This document shows, piece after piece, positions 1 through 9,669 of a stretch of DNA of 64,000 bases. A program made the translations under genes and the position numbers. Position 1 is the first letter of the stretch. Every line of letters begins with the position of its first letter. The stretch comes from Monodelphis domestica. Its lineage: Eukaryota; Chordata; Mammalia; Didelphimorphia; Didelphidae. The notes below the pieces were generated by a model. That model searched no databases. It saw nothing but the letters and a program-made list of their open reading frames with translations, and was not told where the DNA came from. The DNA lies in the NCBI RefSeq assembly GCF_027887165.1, contig NC_077228.1:109194043-109258042 (forward strand), in the 5' to 3' direction.

Positions 1-89
1 TCAGCTAGGAAGTGTCTGAGGTCATATATGAACTCAGGACCTCTTGTCTCTGGACCTGGTTTTCCATCCACTGAGACATCTAGGTGCTC
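1..89 (-). mobile_element. Partial tRNA-derived CORE-type SINE, cut by window edge
   Basis: This is the 5' half of the common SINE of the window, read on the minus strand. It runs from the CORE segment (agctaggaagtgtctgag) through the B-box-like part to a degraded head near 89. The 3' half lies outside the window. It differs at several positions from the clean copy at 27828-28027, so it is not a young insertion. Confidence 0.75.
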
Positions 90-383
90 TACCTCATGTC
101 CTTTCTTGTCAGATTTCTATAAGTGTGTGCTCTCTCTCCTCAACATATACTGAATCCATTAGTAAGAGGTGACCTGGTAAATGTGTGGAATATAATGTGT
201 TTATTATTCTTGTATTTGCTCTAATATATATATATATATAGGCATTATTTCTTTTGACTTATTTCTAAGTAAAGAATTACTTTTAAGATCTTAAAGAGTC
301 ATCATTGTTAATAGCTGGTTGTTTTAATGGAAGTATATTATTGGAAATTCAGGAGCTAAAGTGATGAGTGAGGGTGGGATCAA
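90..383. other. Unassigned spacer with a short (TA)n run
   Basis: AT-rich sequence without a recognisable gene or repeat apart from about seven TA units at 226-240. Confidence 0.5.
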
Positions 384-403
384 TGATTCTAAGGCAGAAG
401 GTA

Positions 404-406
<3 letters not shown>
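384..406 (+). mobile_element. Possible SINE 3' tail next to microsatellite
   Basis: The 23 bases reading tgattctaaggcagaagg and onward match the extreme 3' end of the local SINE (compare 28000-28017). The purine microsatellite starts immediately downstream, where the A-tail would be. The rest of the SINE is not visible, so the assignment rests on this short match. Confidence 0.4.
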
Positions 407-822
<416 letters not shown>

Positions 823-1718
823 ATGGACACTGTGTGTGAGGGGGGGATCAGATTAATTCACAACTTTGTACCACAAGGCTAGATGTCACTGGTCAGCTCA
901 GCAATAGTTGAACTATTATACTTCTTTCCTAACTGCTTATCTTCTGATCTTCAACACTCTTGCTAGGTAAATCCTCTTCTAGTCTATTCTCAAATGGACG
1001 TAACATTTACAAACTCTCAAATTTTAACCACTCTTAAAAGAGTATTGGACAAGTGTTACATTATTGTAACAGTTTGCAGTTTGCTTTAATCCAGGAAAAT
1101 ACAAAACTAATCAGGCCGGCTATCTTTAAGGCCTTAGGGACCTACCTGCCTTGTTCATTCTTCACTCTCTAGGATTCTTCATCATCCAATTATATCTGAG
1201 TATATTGACATTAAAAAGATGAACCTTTGTTTTAGGAATACTATTGGCAAAATTAAGAGAACTCTGCAACTTCCCAAAGATGACCTAGCCCATTTTTCTC
1301 CTTTTGTTGGAATATAGTCCTACTTTATTATCTATGTGTAGTGTCTTTCCAAGATACTTCCAGTGATACTTCCAGCTCTTTAGGTTTTCATCTATGCACC
1401 TCCTATGACAGTGTCCTGTTTTGCAGAGAGATTCATATTCCCCCTTCAATGTCCATATTTCAAAGGCAAAGAATGGAGTCTTGAGCCATTTGATAAATTT
1501 TATAAATTTATTTGATAAATAAATCCAAATAGTTCAGATTATTCTCTTAAAACAGCTCAATGGCATACCAAAGCAGTTTCCAAGTCCCCTCTGCCCTTTT
1601 CTTTTCAAGCCAGAGGTGGCAGCAGAGAGAAATAATTCCTTATTCAGAGTTTCATCTTTTTCCACCTCTAGATGGTGCAAAAGAGTAATAGCTGTCAATG
1701 GAATTTGGCTAGGGAAGT
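823..1718. other. Unassigned intergenic sequence
   Basis: No ORF with recognisable protein similarity and no repeat I can name. It may be unique or strongly eroded sequence. Confidence 0.5.
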
Positions 1719-2618
1719 CCACGATGGCAAACCTATGATACGTGTGTCAGCACTGACACACATAGCCATTTTCAATGACATACAGCCAAATGCAGGATCA
1801 GCATGTCTCGGGGCCAGGGATCCACAAAGGGATGGGCTACTCCACGTGTTGGCCCCAGGGGCAGAGAGCAGGGGTGAGTAGTGGGTGACTGGGTCCCATG
1901 GGGTAGGGGAGGCAGGGAAGAGGATCAGGTGCAGAAGGCATGCAGGTAGGCGGCAGCCACTACTCTCAAGGCACCCCCAGGCCAGCCAGCTGGGGAGGGG
2001 AGGGTCAGGGCCAGGTCAGGCCAGTAGAGGACAGGTCGGGGATCCAGCCCATGTGCGATGGAGGAGTGCCTGGAACCAATTACCAGACACTTTTAGCACC
2101 CTGAAAAATATAGCAATGGCTTTACTCACAATTTTTCCCTCTATGAACTTTTGTGAGACCTTATTCTCAGTGTTAAATAATATCAAAACCAACAAAAGCA
2201 ACAAATTGCCAGATGAAGTTAGTAGTGCTTGCTTGGGCTTGAAGCATACAAAATACCAAGCTTCAGTTGAAGATTTAGCCAATGAAATTTAGCAACAAAA
2301 AACTCACTAATAGGAAGTTTAGTTAAAGAATTCCCCCTCCCCCTCACTTATATTAGTTCACAGCACTCCACACAAGTTAAATAACATCAAGACCAACAAA
2401 AGAAAATGACTGACAGATGAATAAAGAAGTCTCTAAGCATGTAAGTTAAATAATTAGTATTTGGTTCATTAAATATAGTTCTATATTACAATTATACATT
2501 TTTGTTATTTAAACTATAACTATCATGAAACTGTTTTTTTTCTCTAAGTGAGAAACCCAAGTTATGCTTGGTTTTGGGCAAATTTTGACACACCAAACTC
2601 AAAAGGTTGCCCATCACA
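1719..2618 (+). mobile_element. Eroded hAT (Charlie-type) DNA transposon
   Basis: The left end reads gatggcaaacctatg followed by a gtgtcagcactgacacac palindrome. The right end, reverse-complemented, reads gatgggcaacctttt, an imperfect terminal inverted repeat of hAT-Charlie type. The interior at about 2060-2292 encodes a transposase C-terminus, and 1800-2050 is an unusually GC-rich filler (about 65-70% GC by eye). No clean 8-bp target duplication is visible, as expected for an old copy. Most of the transposase is missing. Confidence 0.6.
2058..2292 (+). pseudogene. hAT transposase C-terminal dimerisation domain remnant
   Basis: The last about 75 codons of an open frame ending at 2292 look like the hAT family C-terminal dimerisation region: a segment with TLKNIAMALLTIFPS, a Cys-Glu-x-x-FSV core, then NNIKTNK and a D-E-V-x-x-ACL stretch. 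In hAT transposases this part mediates dimerisation beside the catalytic fold. The catalytic parts and the BED zinc finger are absent; the upstream in-frame sequence is GC-rich and unrelated. It is a dead fragment or the tail of a once-spliced domesticated copy; I see no support for the latter. Confidence 0.55.
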
Positions 2619-2923
2619 ATCCTAATAGTCTCCAGCTAAAGCCTCAATGCATTTAATGAGTCTCCTTACTATCTGTCACTTTAACTGAAAAAGTCATGAT
2701 TCCACAATTTTCCCTATTCAATCAATAGTCCTTTAAAAATCATACCCCAATCTCCAAATGTTTATGTGATTTATCATTTTCTTAGTTTTACCCTCTTTGG
2801 TCATAAAATATATTAATGCAAATTAGTCAAAATACCAATCACTCATAACTCTGAGGTTCTTAACAAATTCTTTCATCTCTAGTGCCTTTCAAATTGTTTT
2901 TCCTTAGACTCACATTATCTAGG
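2619..2923. other. Unassigned AT-rich spacer
   Basis: Nothing recognised between the hAT right end and the next SINE. Confidence 0.5.
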
Positions 2924-3152
2924 TTTTTTTTGTTGTTGTTGTTGTTTGTTTGTTTTTTAAACCCTTACCTTCTGTCTTAGAATTGATACTGTGTATGGAT
3001 TCCAAGGCAGAAGAGTGGTAAGGGATAGGCAATGGGGGTTAAGTGACTTGCCCAGGGTCACACAGCTGGGAAGTGTCTGAGGCCAGATTTGAACCGAGGA
3101 TCTCCTGTCTCTAGGCCTGGCTTTCAATCCACTGAGCCACTCAGCTGCCCCC
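2924..3152 (-). mobile_element. Full-length tRNA-derived CORE-type SINE
   Basis: Read on the minus strand it has the complete head (ggggcagctgagtggctcag), CORE and 3' end, then an A-rich tail grown into (CAA)n (the T-rich 2924-2957 here). Flanks tatctaggttttt and tatatagttttta form an imperfect target-site duplication, consistent with L1-driven insertion. Confidence 0.88.
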
Positions 3153-3904
3153 TATATAGTTTTTAGTAAATTAAATCTTTGCCTCTTTGTAACATTAAAA
3201 TAAATTAAACAACATAAGTGAGCTATCCCTCTAATCTTGTGAAAGAGATCCAAGTCTTAAAATCCATACCATAGATTAGTTTATCTGCAAAATTGTCCAG
3301 ATCCCATCTCAAAGTTGTTTCTTCATACACATATATTATCAGAAAAGTTCTTTTTCTAACCATTACCAGGTAGCAAAATGTTTATTTATAACAAGAGCAA
3401 TATCCCATATCATTTGGCAATCAGTATAAATTTTTTTACTTTATACAACACATTTTTCTTGATTTTTTATCATTGATTGCTTCTTATAAAAAAAGGTCTT
3501 AAAGAGACAATGTACTAATTTATTATTATCAACAGTATTCCTATCCTTTGATTAGAGAGAACTCTGGAAAAGTAGGAAAAATTAAAAAAAAATAAATAAA
3601 TAAAAATCCAGCTAAAAATTAGGTAGATAAAAGAATGAAATGGACCTTGTCCACATATGTAGTTGGTTAGTTGGCTGTTGGCTGGAATGGAAGAGAATAA
3701 AAATAACATCACCATGTCAGGATCTGTGTGTGATCAGACTAATGCAAGCTCAAAAGGCTCTACCCCAGGTTGGGACAAAGAACCATGGGAACATTTGGGA
3801 TGGAATGAAGTGACTACAGCAGGAAACTGACGTCTTAGATTGCCATCTGGTGGCTAGTCTAGAGAAAGCCACAGTATTCTGTCCTGTTGGCATAAACCCA
3901 GCCA
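3153..3904. other. Unassigned intergenic sequence
   Basis: AT-rich with an A/TAAA-rich patch near 3580-3606. No gene or nameable repeat. Confidence 0.5.
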
Positions 3905-4268
3905 ATGTGGACTACTCTGTGGCAGTCCATCCAGCCCTGAGTTTTCCTGTCTCGTTGACATTGGACATATGCAGGCCCAGAATCTCAGAGTTGAACAGCC
4001 TCTTAGAGACCTTGTAGTTCAATCTTCTAACATATCTGACAAGATCCTGCGGATTCTGCTTGGAGACTTTTGTTGAGGGGCATCTACTGCCTTCAGAGGC
4101 TGTCCAAACCCTTTGGGATGCCTCTAAATAGGAAGTTTGTCCTTTCATCCAGCAGATGCCTCCCTTTCTCTTCCGCCCATTGCTCTAATTTTCCCTTTGT
4201 AGCCAAGTAGAATAAAGGTAATCTAGTTTCCATGAGCCAGTCCTTCAAATACAGAAAAACAGCTATCA
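3905..4268 (-). mobile_element. Ancient CR1/L3 LINE fragment, first piece
   Basis: Phrases such as cagaatctcagagttgaa, aataggaagtttgtcctt, cccattgctctaa and ccttcaaatacag follow the order of the 3' part of CR1/L3-type LINEs on the minus strand. The element breaks exactly at the TSD of the L1 at 4281-6797 and resumes at 6798. The family assignment is from memory of consensus order. Confidence 0.6.
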
Positions 4269-4280
4269 AAATCTTTTCTT
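4269..4280. repeat. Left TSD of L1 (4281-6797)
   Basis: aaatcttttctt here is repeated exactly at 6798-6809, bounding the L1 insertion. Confidence 0.85.
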
Positions 4281-6797
4281 GCAAAAATCTTAAATAGGAT
4301 ACTACCAAAAAGACTCCAGCAAGTGATTAGAAGGGTCATCCACCATGATCAAGTAGGATTTATACCAGGGATGCAGGGCTGGTTCAACATTAGGAAAACT
4401 ATCCACATAATTGACCACATCAACAAGCAAACCAACAAGAACCACATGATTATCTCAACAGATGCAGAAAAAGCCTTTGATAAAATACAACACCCATTCC
4501 TACTAAAAACACTAGAAAGCATAGGAATAGAAGGGTCGTTCCTAAAAATAATAAACAGTATATATCTAAAACCATCAAATAATATCATCTGCAATGGGGA
4601 TAAACTAGATGCATTCCCAATAATGTGAGTGAAACAAGGATGCCCATTATCACATCTATTATTTGACATTGTACTAGAAACACTAGCAGTAGCAATTAGA
4701 GAAGAAAAAGAAATTGAAGGCATTAAAATTGGCAATGAGGAGACCAAGTTATCGCTCTTTGCGGATGACATGATGGTCTACTTAAAGAATCCTAGAGATT
4801 CAACCAAAAAGCTAATCGAAATAATCAACAACTTTAGCAAAGTTGCAGGATACAAAATAAACCCACATAAGTCATCAGCATTTCTATATATTTCCAACAC
4901 AGCTCAGCAGCAAGAACTAGAAAGCGAAATCCCATTCAAAATCACCTTAGACAAAATAAAATACTTAGGAATCTATCTCCTGAAACAAACACAGGAACTA
5001 TATGAACACAACTACAAAACACACTCCACACAACTAAAACTAGACTTGAACAATTGGAAGAACATTAACTGCTCATGGGTAGGATGAGCCAATATAATAA
5101 AAATGACTATCCTACCCAAACTCATTTATCTATTTAGTGCCATACCCATTGAACTTCCAAAAATTTTTTTTATTGATTTAGAAAAAACCATAACAAAGTT
5201 CATTTGGAAGAAGAAAGGATCAAGGATATCCAGGGAAACAATGAAAAAAAAATACAAAGGAAGGGGGCCTTGCAATCCCAGATCTCAGACTATATTATAA
5301 AGCAGCGGTCATCAAAACAATTTGGTACTGGCTAAGAGACAGAAAGAGGATCAGTGGAATAGACTCGGGGTAAGTGACCTCAGCAGGACAGTATACGACA
5401 AACCCAAAAAACCCAACTTTTGGGATAAAAATACACTATTTCATAAAAACTGCTGGGAAAATTGGACAGTGTGGGAAAGATTGGGTTTAGATCAACACCT
5501 CACACCCTACACCAAGACAAATTCAAAATGGGTGAATGACTTGAACATAAAGAAGGAAACTATAAGAAAATTAGGCAAACACAGAATAGTATACCTGTCA
5601 GACCTTTGGGAAGGGAAAGATTTTAAAACCAAGCAAGACTTAGAGTCACAGAATGCAAAATAAATAATTTGGAATACATCAAATTAAAAAGTTTTTGTAC
5701 AAACAAAACCAATGTAACTAAAATCAGAAGGGTAGCAACAAATTGGGAAGCAATCTTCATAAAAACCTCTGACAAAGGTTTAATTACTCAAATTTACAAA
5801 GAGATAAATCAATTGTACAAAAAATCAAGCCATTCTCCAATTGATAAATGGGCAAGGGACATGAACAGGCAGTTCTCAGCCAAAGAAATCAAAACTATTA
5901 ATAAGCACATGAAAAAGTGCTCTACATCTCTTATAATCAGAGATGCAAATCAAAACAACTCTGAGGTATCACCTCACACCTAGCAGATTGGCTAACATGA
6001 CAGCTATGGAAAGTAATGAATGCTGGAGGGGATGTGGCAAAGTAGGGACACTAATTCATTGCTGGTGGAGTTGTGAATTAATCCAACCATTCTGGAGGGC
6101 AATTTGGAACTATGCCCAAAGGGCGATAAAAGACTGTCTGCCCTTTGATCCAGCCATAGCACTGCTGGGCTTGTACCCCAAAGAGATAATAAGGAAAAAG
6201 ACTTGTACAAGAATATTCATAGCTGCACTCTTTGTGGTGGCCAAAAATTGGAAAATGAGGGGATGCCCTCCAATTGGGCAATGGCTGAACAAATTGTGGT
6301 ATATGTTGGTGATGGAATACTATTGTGCTAAAAGGAATAATAAAGTGGAGGAATTCCACGGAGTCTGGAACAACCTCCAGGATGTGATGCAGAGCGAAAG
6401 GAGCAGAACCGGGAAATCATTATACACAGAGACTGATACATTGTGGTACAATCGAAGGTAATGGACTTCTCCATTAGTGTCAATGCAATGTCCCTGAACA
6501 ATCTGCAGGGATCTAAAAAACACTATCCACAAGCAGAGGATAAACTGTGAGAGTAAAAACACCGAAGAAAAGCAATTCCTTGACTACAGGGGTGGAGGGG
6601 ACATGTCTGAGGAGAGACTCTAAATGAACACTCTAATGCAAATACCAACAACATGGAAATGGGTTCGAATCAAGAACACATGTGATACCCAGTGGAATCA
6701 CGGGTCAGCTATGGGAGAGGTGTTGGGGGCGGGGGGAATGATTTTTGTTTCCAATGAATAATGTTTGGAAATGACCAAATAAAATAATGTCTAAAAG
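4281..6797 (+). mobile_element. 5'-truncated L1 LINE (ORF2 3' part plus 3'UTR)
   Basis: The copy starts inside the ORF2 reverse-transcriptase region and runs through the C-terminal domain, 3'UTR, G-rich tract (6713-6737) and a tail with AATAAA near 6780. A 12-bp TSD flanks it. It is colinear with, and very similar to, the minus-strand L1 3' half at 9300-11992, so both belong to one subfamily older than the two full-length plus-strand copies. 5' truncation is the usual outcome of target-primed reverse transcription. Confidence 0.93.
4287..6461 (+). pseudogene. Truncated, broken L1 ORF2 (reverse transcriptase)
   Basis: Open segments at 4323-4628, 4629-5087, 5103-5300, 5322-5663, 5669-5983 and 5943-6461 together follow the RT-to-C-terminus order of L1 ORF2p. 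The FADDMM catalytic motif is near 4759-4776 and the Cys-rich C-terminal motif CWRGCGK near 6020. Visible breaks are a small deletion that creates TGA at about 4625, a CGA-to-TGA type stop at 5085-5087, a frameshift near 5280-5320 and another near 5660-5670. No endonuclease domain is present. It cannot make a working protein. Confidence 0.92.
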
Positions 6798-6985
6798 AAA
6801 TCTTTTCTTTTCCATGCTAAATAAATACCCCAATTCCTTCAGTGGGTCTGCAGATGGTATGATCTCTAAACCTTTCACCCTCTTGGTTGCCTTCCCTCTG
6901 GCAATGATAAGTTTGTCCACCTCCAAACTCAAATGTGGTCCTCAAGAATCAAATGCAGGATTCCATGTCAGAAGCACCTAACATC
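6798..6985 (-). mobile_element. Ancient CR1/L3 LINE fragment, second piece
   Basis: It continues 3905-4268 after the L1. The segments ccatgctaaataaatacccc, aattccttcagtggg and cctttcaccctcttggttg follow the next part of the CR1/L3 3' region in order. The first 12 bases duplicate 4269-4280 as the L1 TSD. Confidence 0.6.
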
Positions 6986-7114
6986 TATTATTCTTTAATA
7001 TAAAAATATAATATAATAATTTTTAAATTATTTTAAAATTTATTATTTTAAAAATATTTTGATAGCTAAATTCCAAAGTAATTGGTTTCCTTTACAATCT
7101 TCTGAATTATATAC

Positions 7115-7360
7115 TCTTATACAACTAGGTGGCATAGTGGATAGAGTGCTGGATCTAGAACTAGAAAGATCTAAATTCAAATCTAGCCTCTGATACTTTC
7201 TAGCTGGACAAGTCACTTAACCTCTTTTTGTCTCAGTTTCTACAACTATAAAGTGGAAATCATAATGGCACTTACCTTACAGAGTTGCTAAATGAGATAA
7301 TATTTGTAAAATACTTAACATGGTGACTGGTACAAAGCAGAAGTTTAATAAAGGCATATT
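7115..7360 (+). mobile_element. MIR/MON-type CORE-SINE
   Basis: It has a tRNA-like head (gtggcatagtggatagagtg), the CORE (agtcacttaacctc) and the typical tail with tgagataatatttgtaaaatac. It is old and diverged, with no clear TSD. Confidence 0.7.
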
Positions 7361-7372
7361 CTTCTCCTGCCC

Positions 7373-7545
7373 TCTTTTTTTTCAAACCCTTACCTTCTGT
7401 CTTAGAATCAATATTGTGTATTGGTTTTAAGGCAGAAGAGCAATCAGGGATAGGCAATGGGGGTTAAATTACTTTCCCAAAATCCCACAGCTAGGAAATA
7501 TCAGAGGCCAGATTTGAACTTAGGACCTCCTGTCTCTAGGCCTGT
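7373..7545 (-). mobile_element. tRNA-derived SINE, 5'-truncated
   Basis: From the A-tail side (T8 at 7376) it covers the 3' end and CORE and stops within the head near ctaggcctgtg. It is more diverged than most local copies. Confidence 0.8.
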
Positions 7546-7734
7546 GTCCTCTTTATTTTATGCATTTAATTTTTTTAATTTAAAATTTTTTTTAAAAAGT
7601 CCATAGCTTTCACGAAAAAGGTCCATGGCATGCAAAAAAAAATTAAGAATGTTGCTCTTAGTGAAAGGCATGAATAGAGTATTTACTGGCACACCCATGA
7701 ATACTCAGCCCATATTCTAAGTTTACCTTTACTC
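7546..7734. other. Unassigned AT-rich sequence
   Basis: Contains aaaggtccatggcatgca followed by an A-run and attaagaatg, which resembles the end of some ancient repeat, but I cannot name it. Confidence 0.35.
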
Positions 7735-8260
7735 TAGATGTCATAAGATGGGGAAAAGGACATTATAACTATTCCTTCCTTGCATCTTAGACACCAGGCT
7801 TCTCTCTGAATACAGCCTAAGACTGATTTCATTTCTTTAATTACCTTTAAAGCAGTTATGATTTTGCCTTTTTAAATTTATTACTTTCATTTTTTTGTAT
7901 TAAAATGAGCATGCACTTCACTACAAACCAAAACCAAACCCAAATATTTAAAGATGGACTGATCTCTAGCCATGATAATTCCATCTTATGCTTGAGGGGC
8001 TGATTTTAAAAATTCAGTTATAAAATTTTATATTTATCCCTGTTATATTTCATCTCATTAGATTTAGAGGAACATTCTCACCTTAGACCTTTCTGGATTC
8101 TGTCTCCGTCCACCAGTCTGTTAGCTATCCCTTCCAGCTTCCAAATCATCTGCAGACCTGATAGTCATGACTGCAAGTTGCCCCTTCTCTAAGTTATTAA
8201 TAAAAATGTGAACTAGCACAGGGCCAAGCACAGATCTTTGGGGTACTCAGTTCCATATAC
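7735..8260 (-). mobile_element. Ancient CR1/L3 LINE fragment, third piece
   Basis: Colinear continuation of the CR1/L3 copy. Markers in order are gcctaagactgatttcat, atttatccctgttatat, ttagctatcccttccagc, aaatcatctgcagacc, ttattaataaaaatgtgaac and cagggccaagcacagatct. Together with 3905-4268 and 6798-6985 it is one element split by later insertions. Confidence 0.6.
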
Positions 8261-8289
8261 CTAAGACATAACCCCTACCTCCTTCACCT

Positions 8290-8390
8290 GCTAGATTCCT
8301 ACCCATCTTTTAAAGCCTAACAGAAATGCTAGCCTCTTCATGAAGCCTTCCTAGATGCTCCACACTTAGAGCCCTAATAAATTTATCATG
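8290..8390. mobile_element. Possible ancient LINE-related fragment
   Basis: Contains ctcttcatgaagccttcc, a phrase common in an old mammalian dispersed repeat, also seen at 27400-27420. The family is not certain. Confidence 0.3.
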
Positions 8391-8424
8391 TAACAATGAA
8401 AAATTCTTTTTGTTTGTGTCTTGC

Positions 8425-8606
8425 TTTAGGTTTTAAGCTAAAGCTAAGGACACTTACTAGCTGTGTGATCCTGAACAAATCACTTACTCCTGTTGGTCTC
8501 AGTTTCCTTATATGTCAAATGAGCTGGAAAAGGATCTCTGCCAAGAAAACTCCAAATGGAGTCATAAAGATTCAGACACAACTAAAATGATTGAACAACA
8601 AAAAAC
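8425..8606 (+). mobile_element. MAR1-like SINE with RTE-type 3' tail
   Basis: The CORE part (ctgtgtgatcctgaacaaat) is followed by a 3' segment reading gccaagaaaactccaaatgg, then cataaagattcagacac and gattgaacaacaaaaaac. The tail is shared with RTE LINEs, which are thought to mobilise this SINE family. The 5' head is missing or degraded. Confidence 0.7.
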
Positions 8607-8643
8607 AAAATAATATATGCAAAAATGCTTTACAAAACTCACA

Positions 8644-8648
8644 GTGTT
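8644..8648. repeat. TSD of split solo LTR (left)
   Basis: gtgtt here and at 22767-22771 flank an LTR that starts TGTAGC and ends GCTACA. Confidence 0.65.
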
Positions 8649-9299
8649 TGTAGCAGTCCAGCCCATATGTATAATTAAGATGCAAGGATCGTGTGGGCAC
8701 ATGGCCATTCTGCGCATGGCAATGAACTCTGTTCCCAGCATCCCAGCATGGCTAAGGTTAGGGCGCAAAATCTTACTTCCCTTTGTCTTACCCACCTGGG
8801 ATAAAAACCCACCTTCATCTTGTCGTAATTTGTATTATCCAATGACAATACATTATGTAATTCATCAATATGTATTGGGTACATTTGCATGTCAAAGAGA
8901 TTAAAAGGAGAGCTCGCAGCCATCTCCATCTCTCGGAGACCTCACAGGATTGCTTAACACTATCTCTTTTCTTTCTCTCTCCTCTCTATCTCTCACCTGA
9001 AAACTGGCCTTCGGCCAGGCCTCTCTCTTTTCCAATGCTAATACCTAGCACTCTCTAATTCATCCTATTATACTCTGTTTATTCTCCCAGCTAAGCTATA
9101 TCATCCTCTGACCGGTGAAGTGTTAAATTGGGATCATTGGATGGAATTAGCCTTTTTGAGAGATCCACTGATCAGAGTGTGGCTGCGGCTCCATTGTAAT
9201 CAATACGGCCTGGTTTCTGACTCATTTCTGACATATCGAGCTCGGCTCCATCACGCCCTTCACGGAATCCTAAACTTCTATCCTTTCTCTATCTTTCTT
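8649..9299 (+). mobile_element. Solo LTR of an endogenous retrovirus, first part
   Basis: The element begins TGTAGCAG and, after removal of a 13.4-kb L1 insertion, ends GGCTACA at 22766, giving a perfect 6-bp terminal inverted repeat and a 5-bp TSD (GTGTT). Promoter-like ataaaa/ttaaaag sequences occur at about 8801 and 8900, followed by a CT-rich region typical of LTR R/U5. No internal retroviral sequence is next to it, so it is a solo LTR of about 680 bp. The strand is inferred from the TATA-like order. Confidence 0.6.
9283..9299. repeat. TSD of minus-strand full-length L1 (left)
   Basis: ctttctctatctttctt here matches 22718-22734 (one mismatch, a for c), bounding the minus-strand L1. Confidence 0.8.
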
Positions 9300-9669
9300 T
9301 CGTTTTTTAAATTTAATTTAATTTTTTAAAAATTTTCATTTGGTTATTTCCAAATATTATTCATTGGAACCAAAGATCATTTTCTTTTCTTCCCTCCTCC
9401 CCTCCCACCACCTCTCCCATAGCCCATGCGCAATTCCACTGGGTATCACATGTGTTCTTGATTCAAACCCATTTCCATGTTGTTGGTTTTTGCATTAGAG
9501 TGTTCATTTAGAGTCTCTCCTCAGTCATATCCCCTCCTCTCCTGTAGGCAAGCAGTTGCTTTTCATCGGTGTTTTTACTCCCACAGTTTATCTTCTGCTT
9601 GTGGATAGTGTTTTTTAGATCCCTGCAGATTGTTCAGGGACACTGCATTGCCACTAATAGAGAAGTCCA

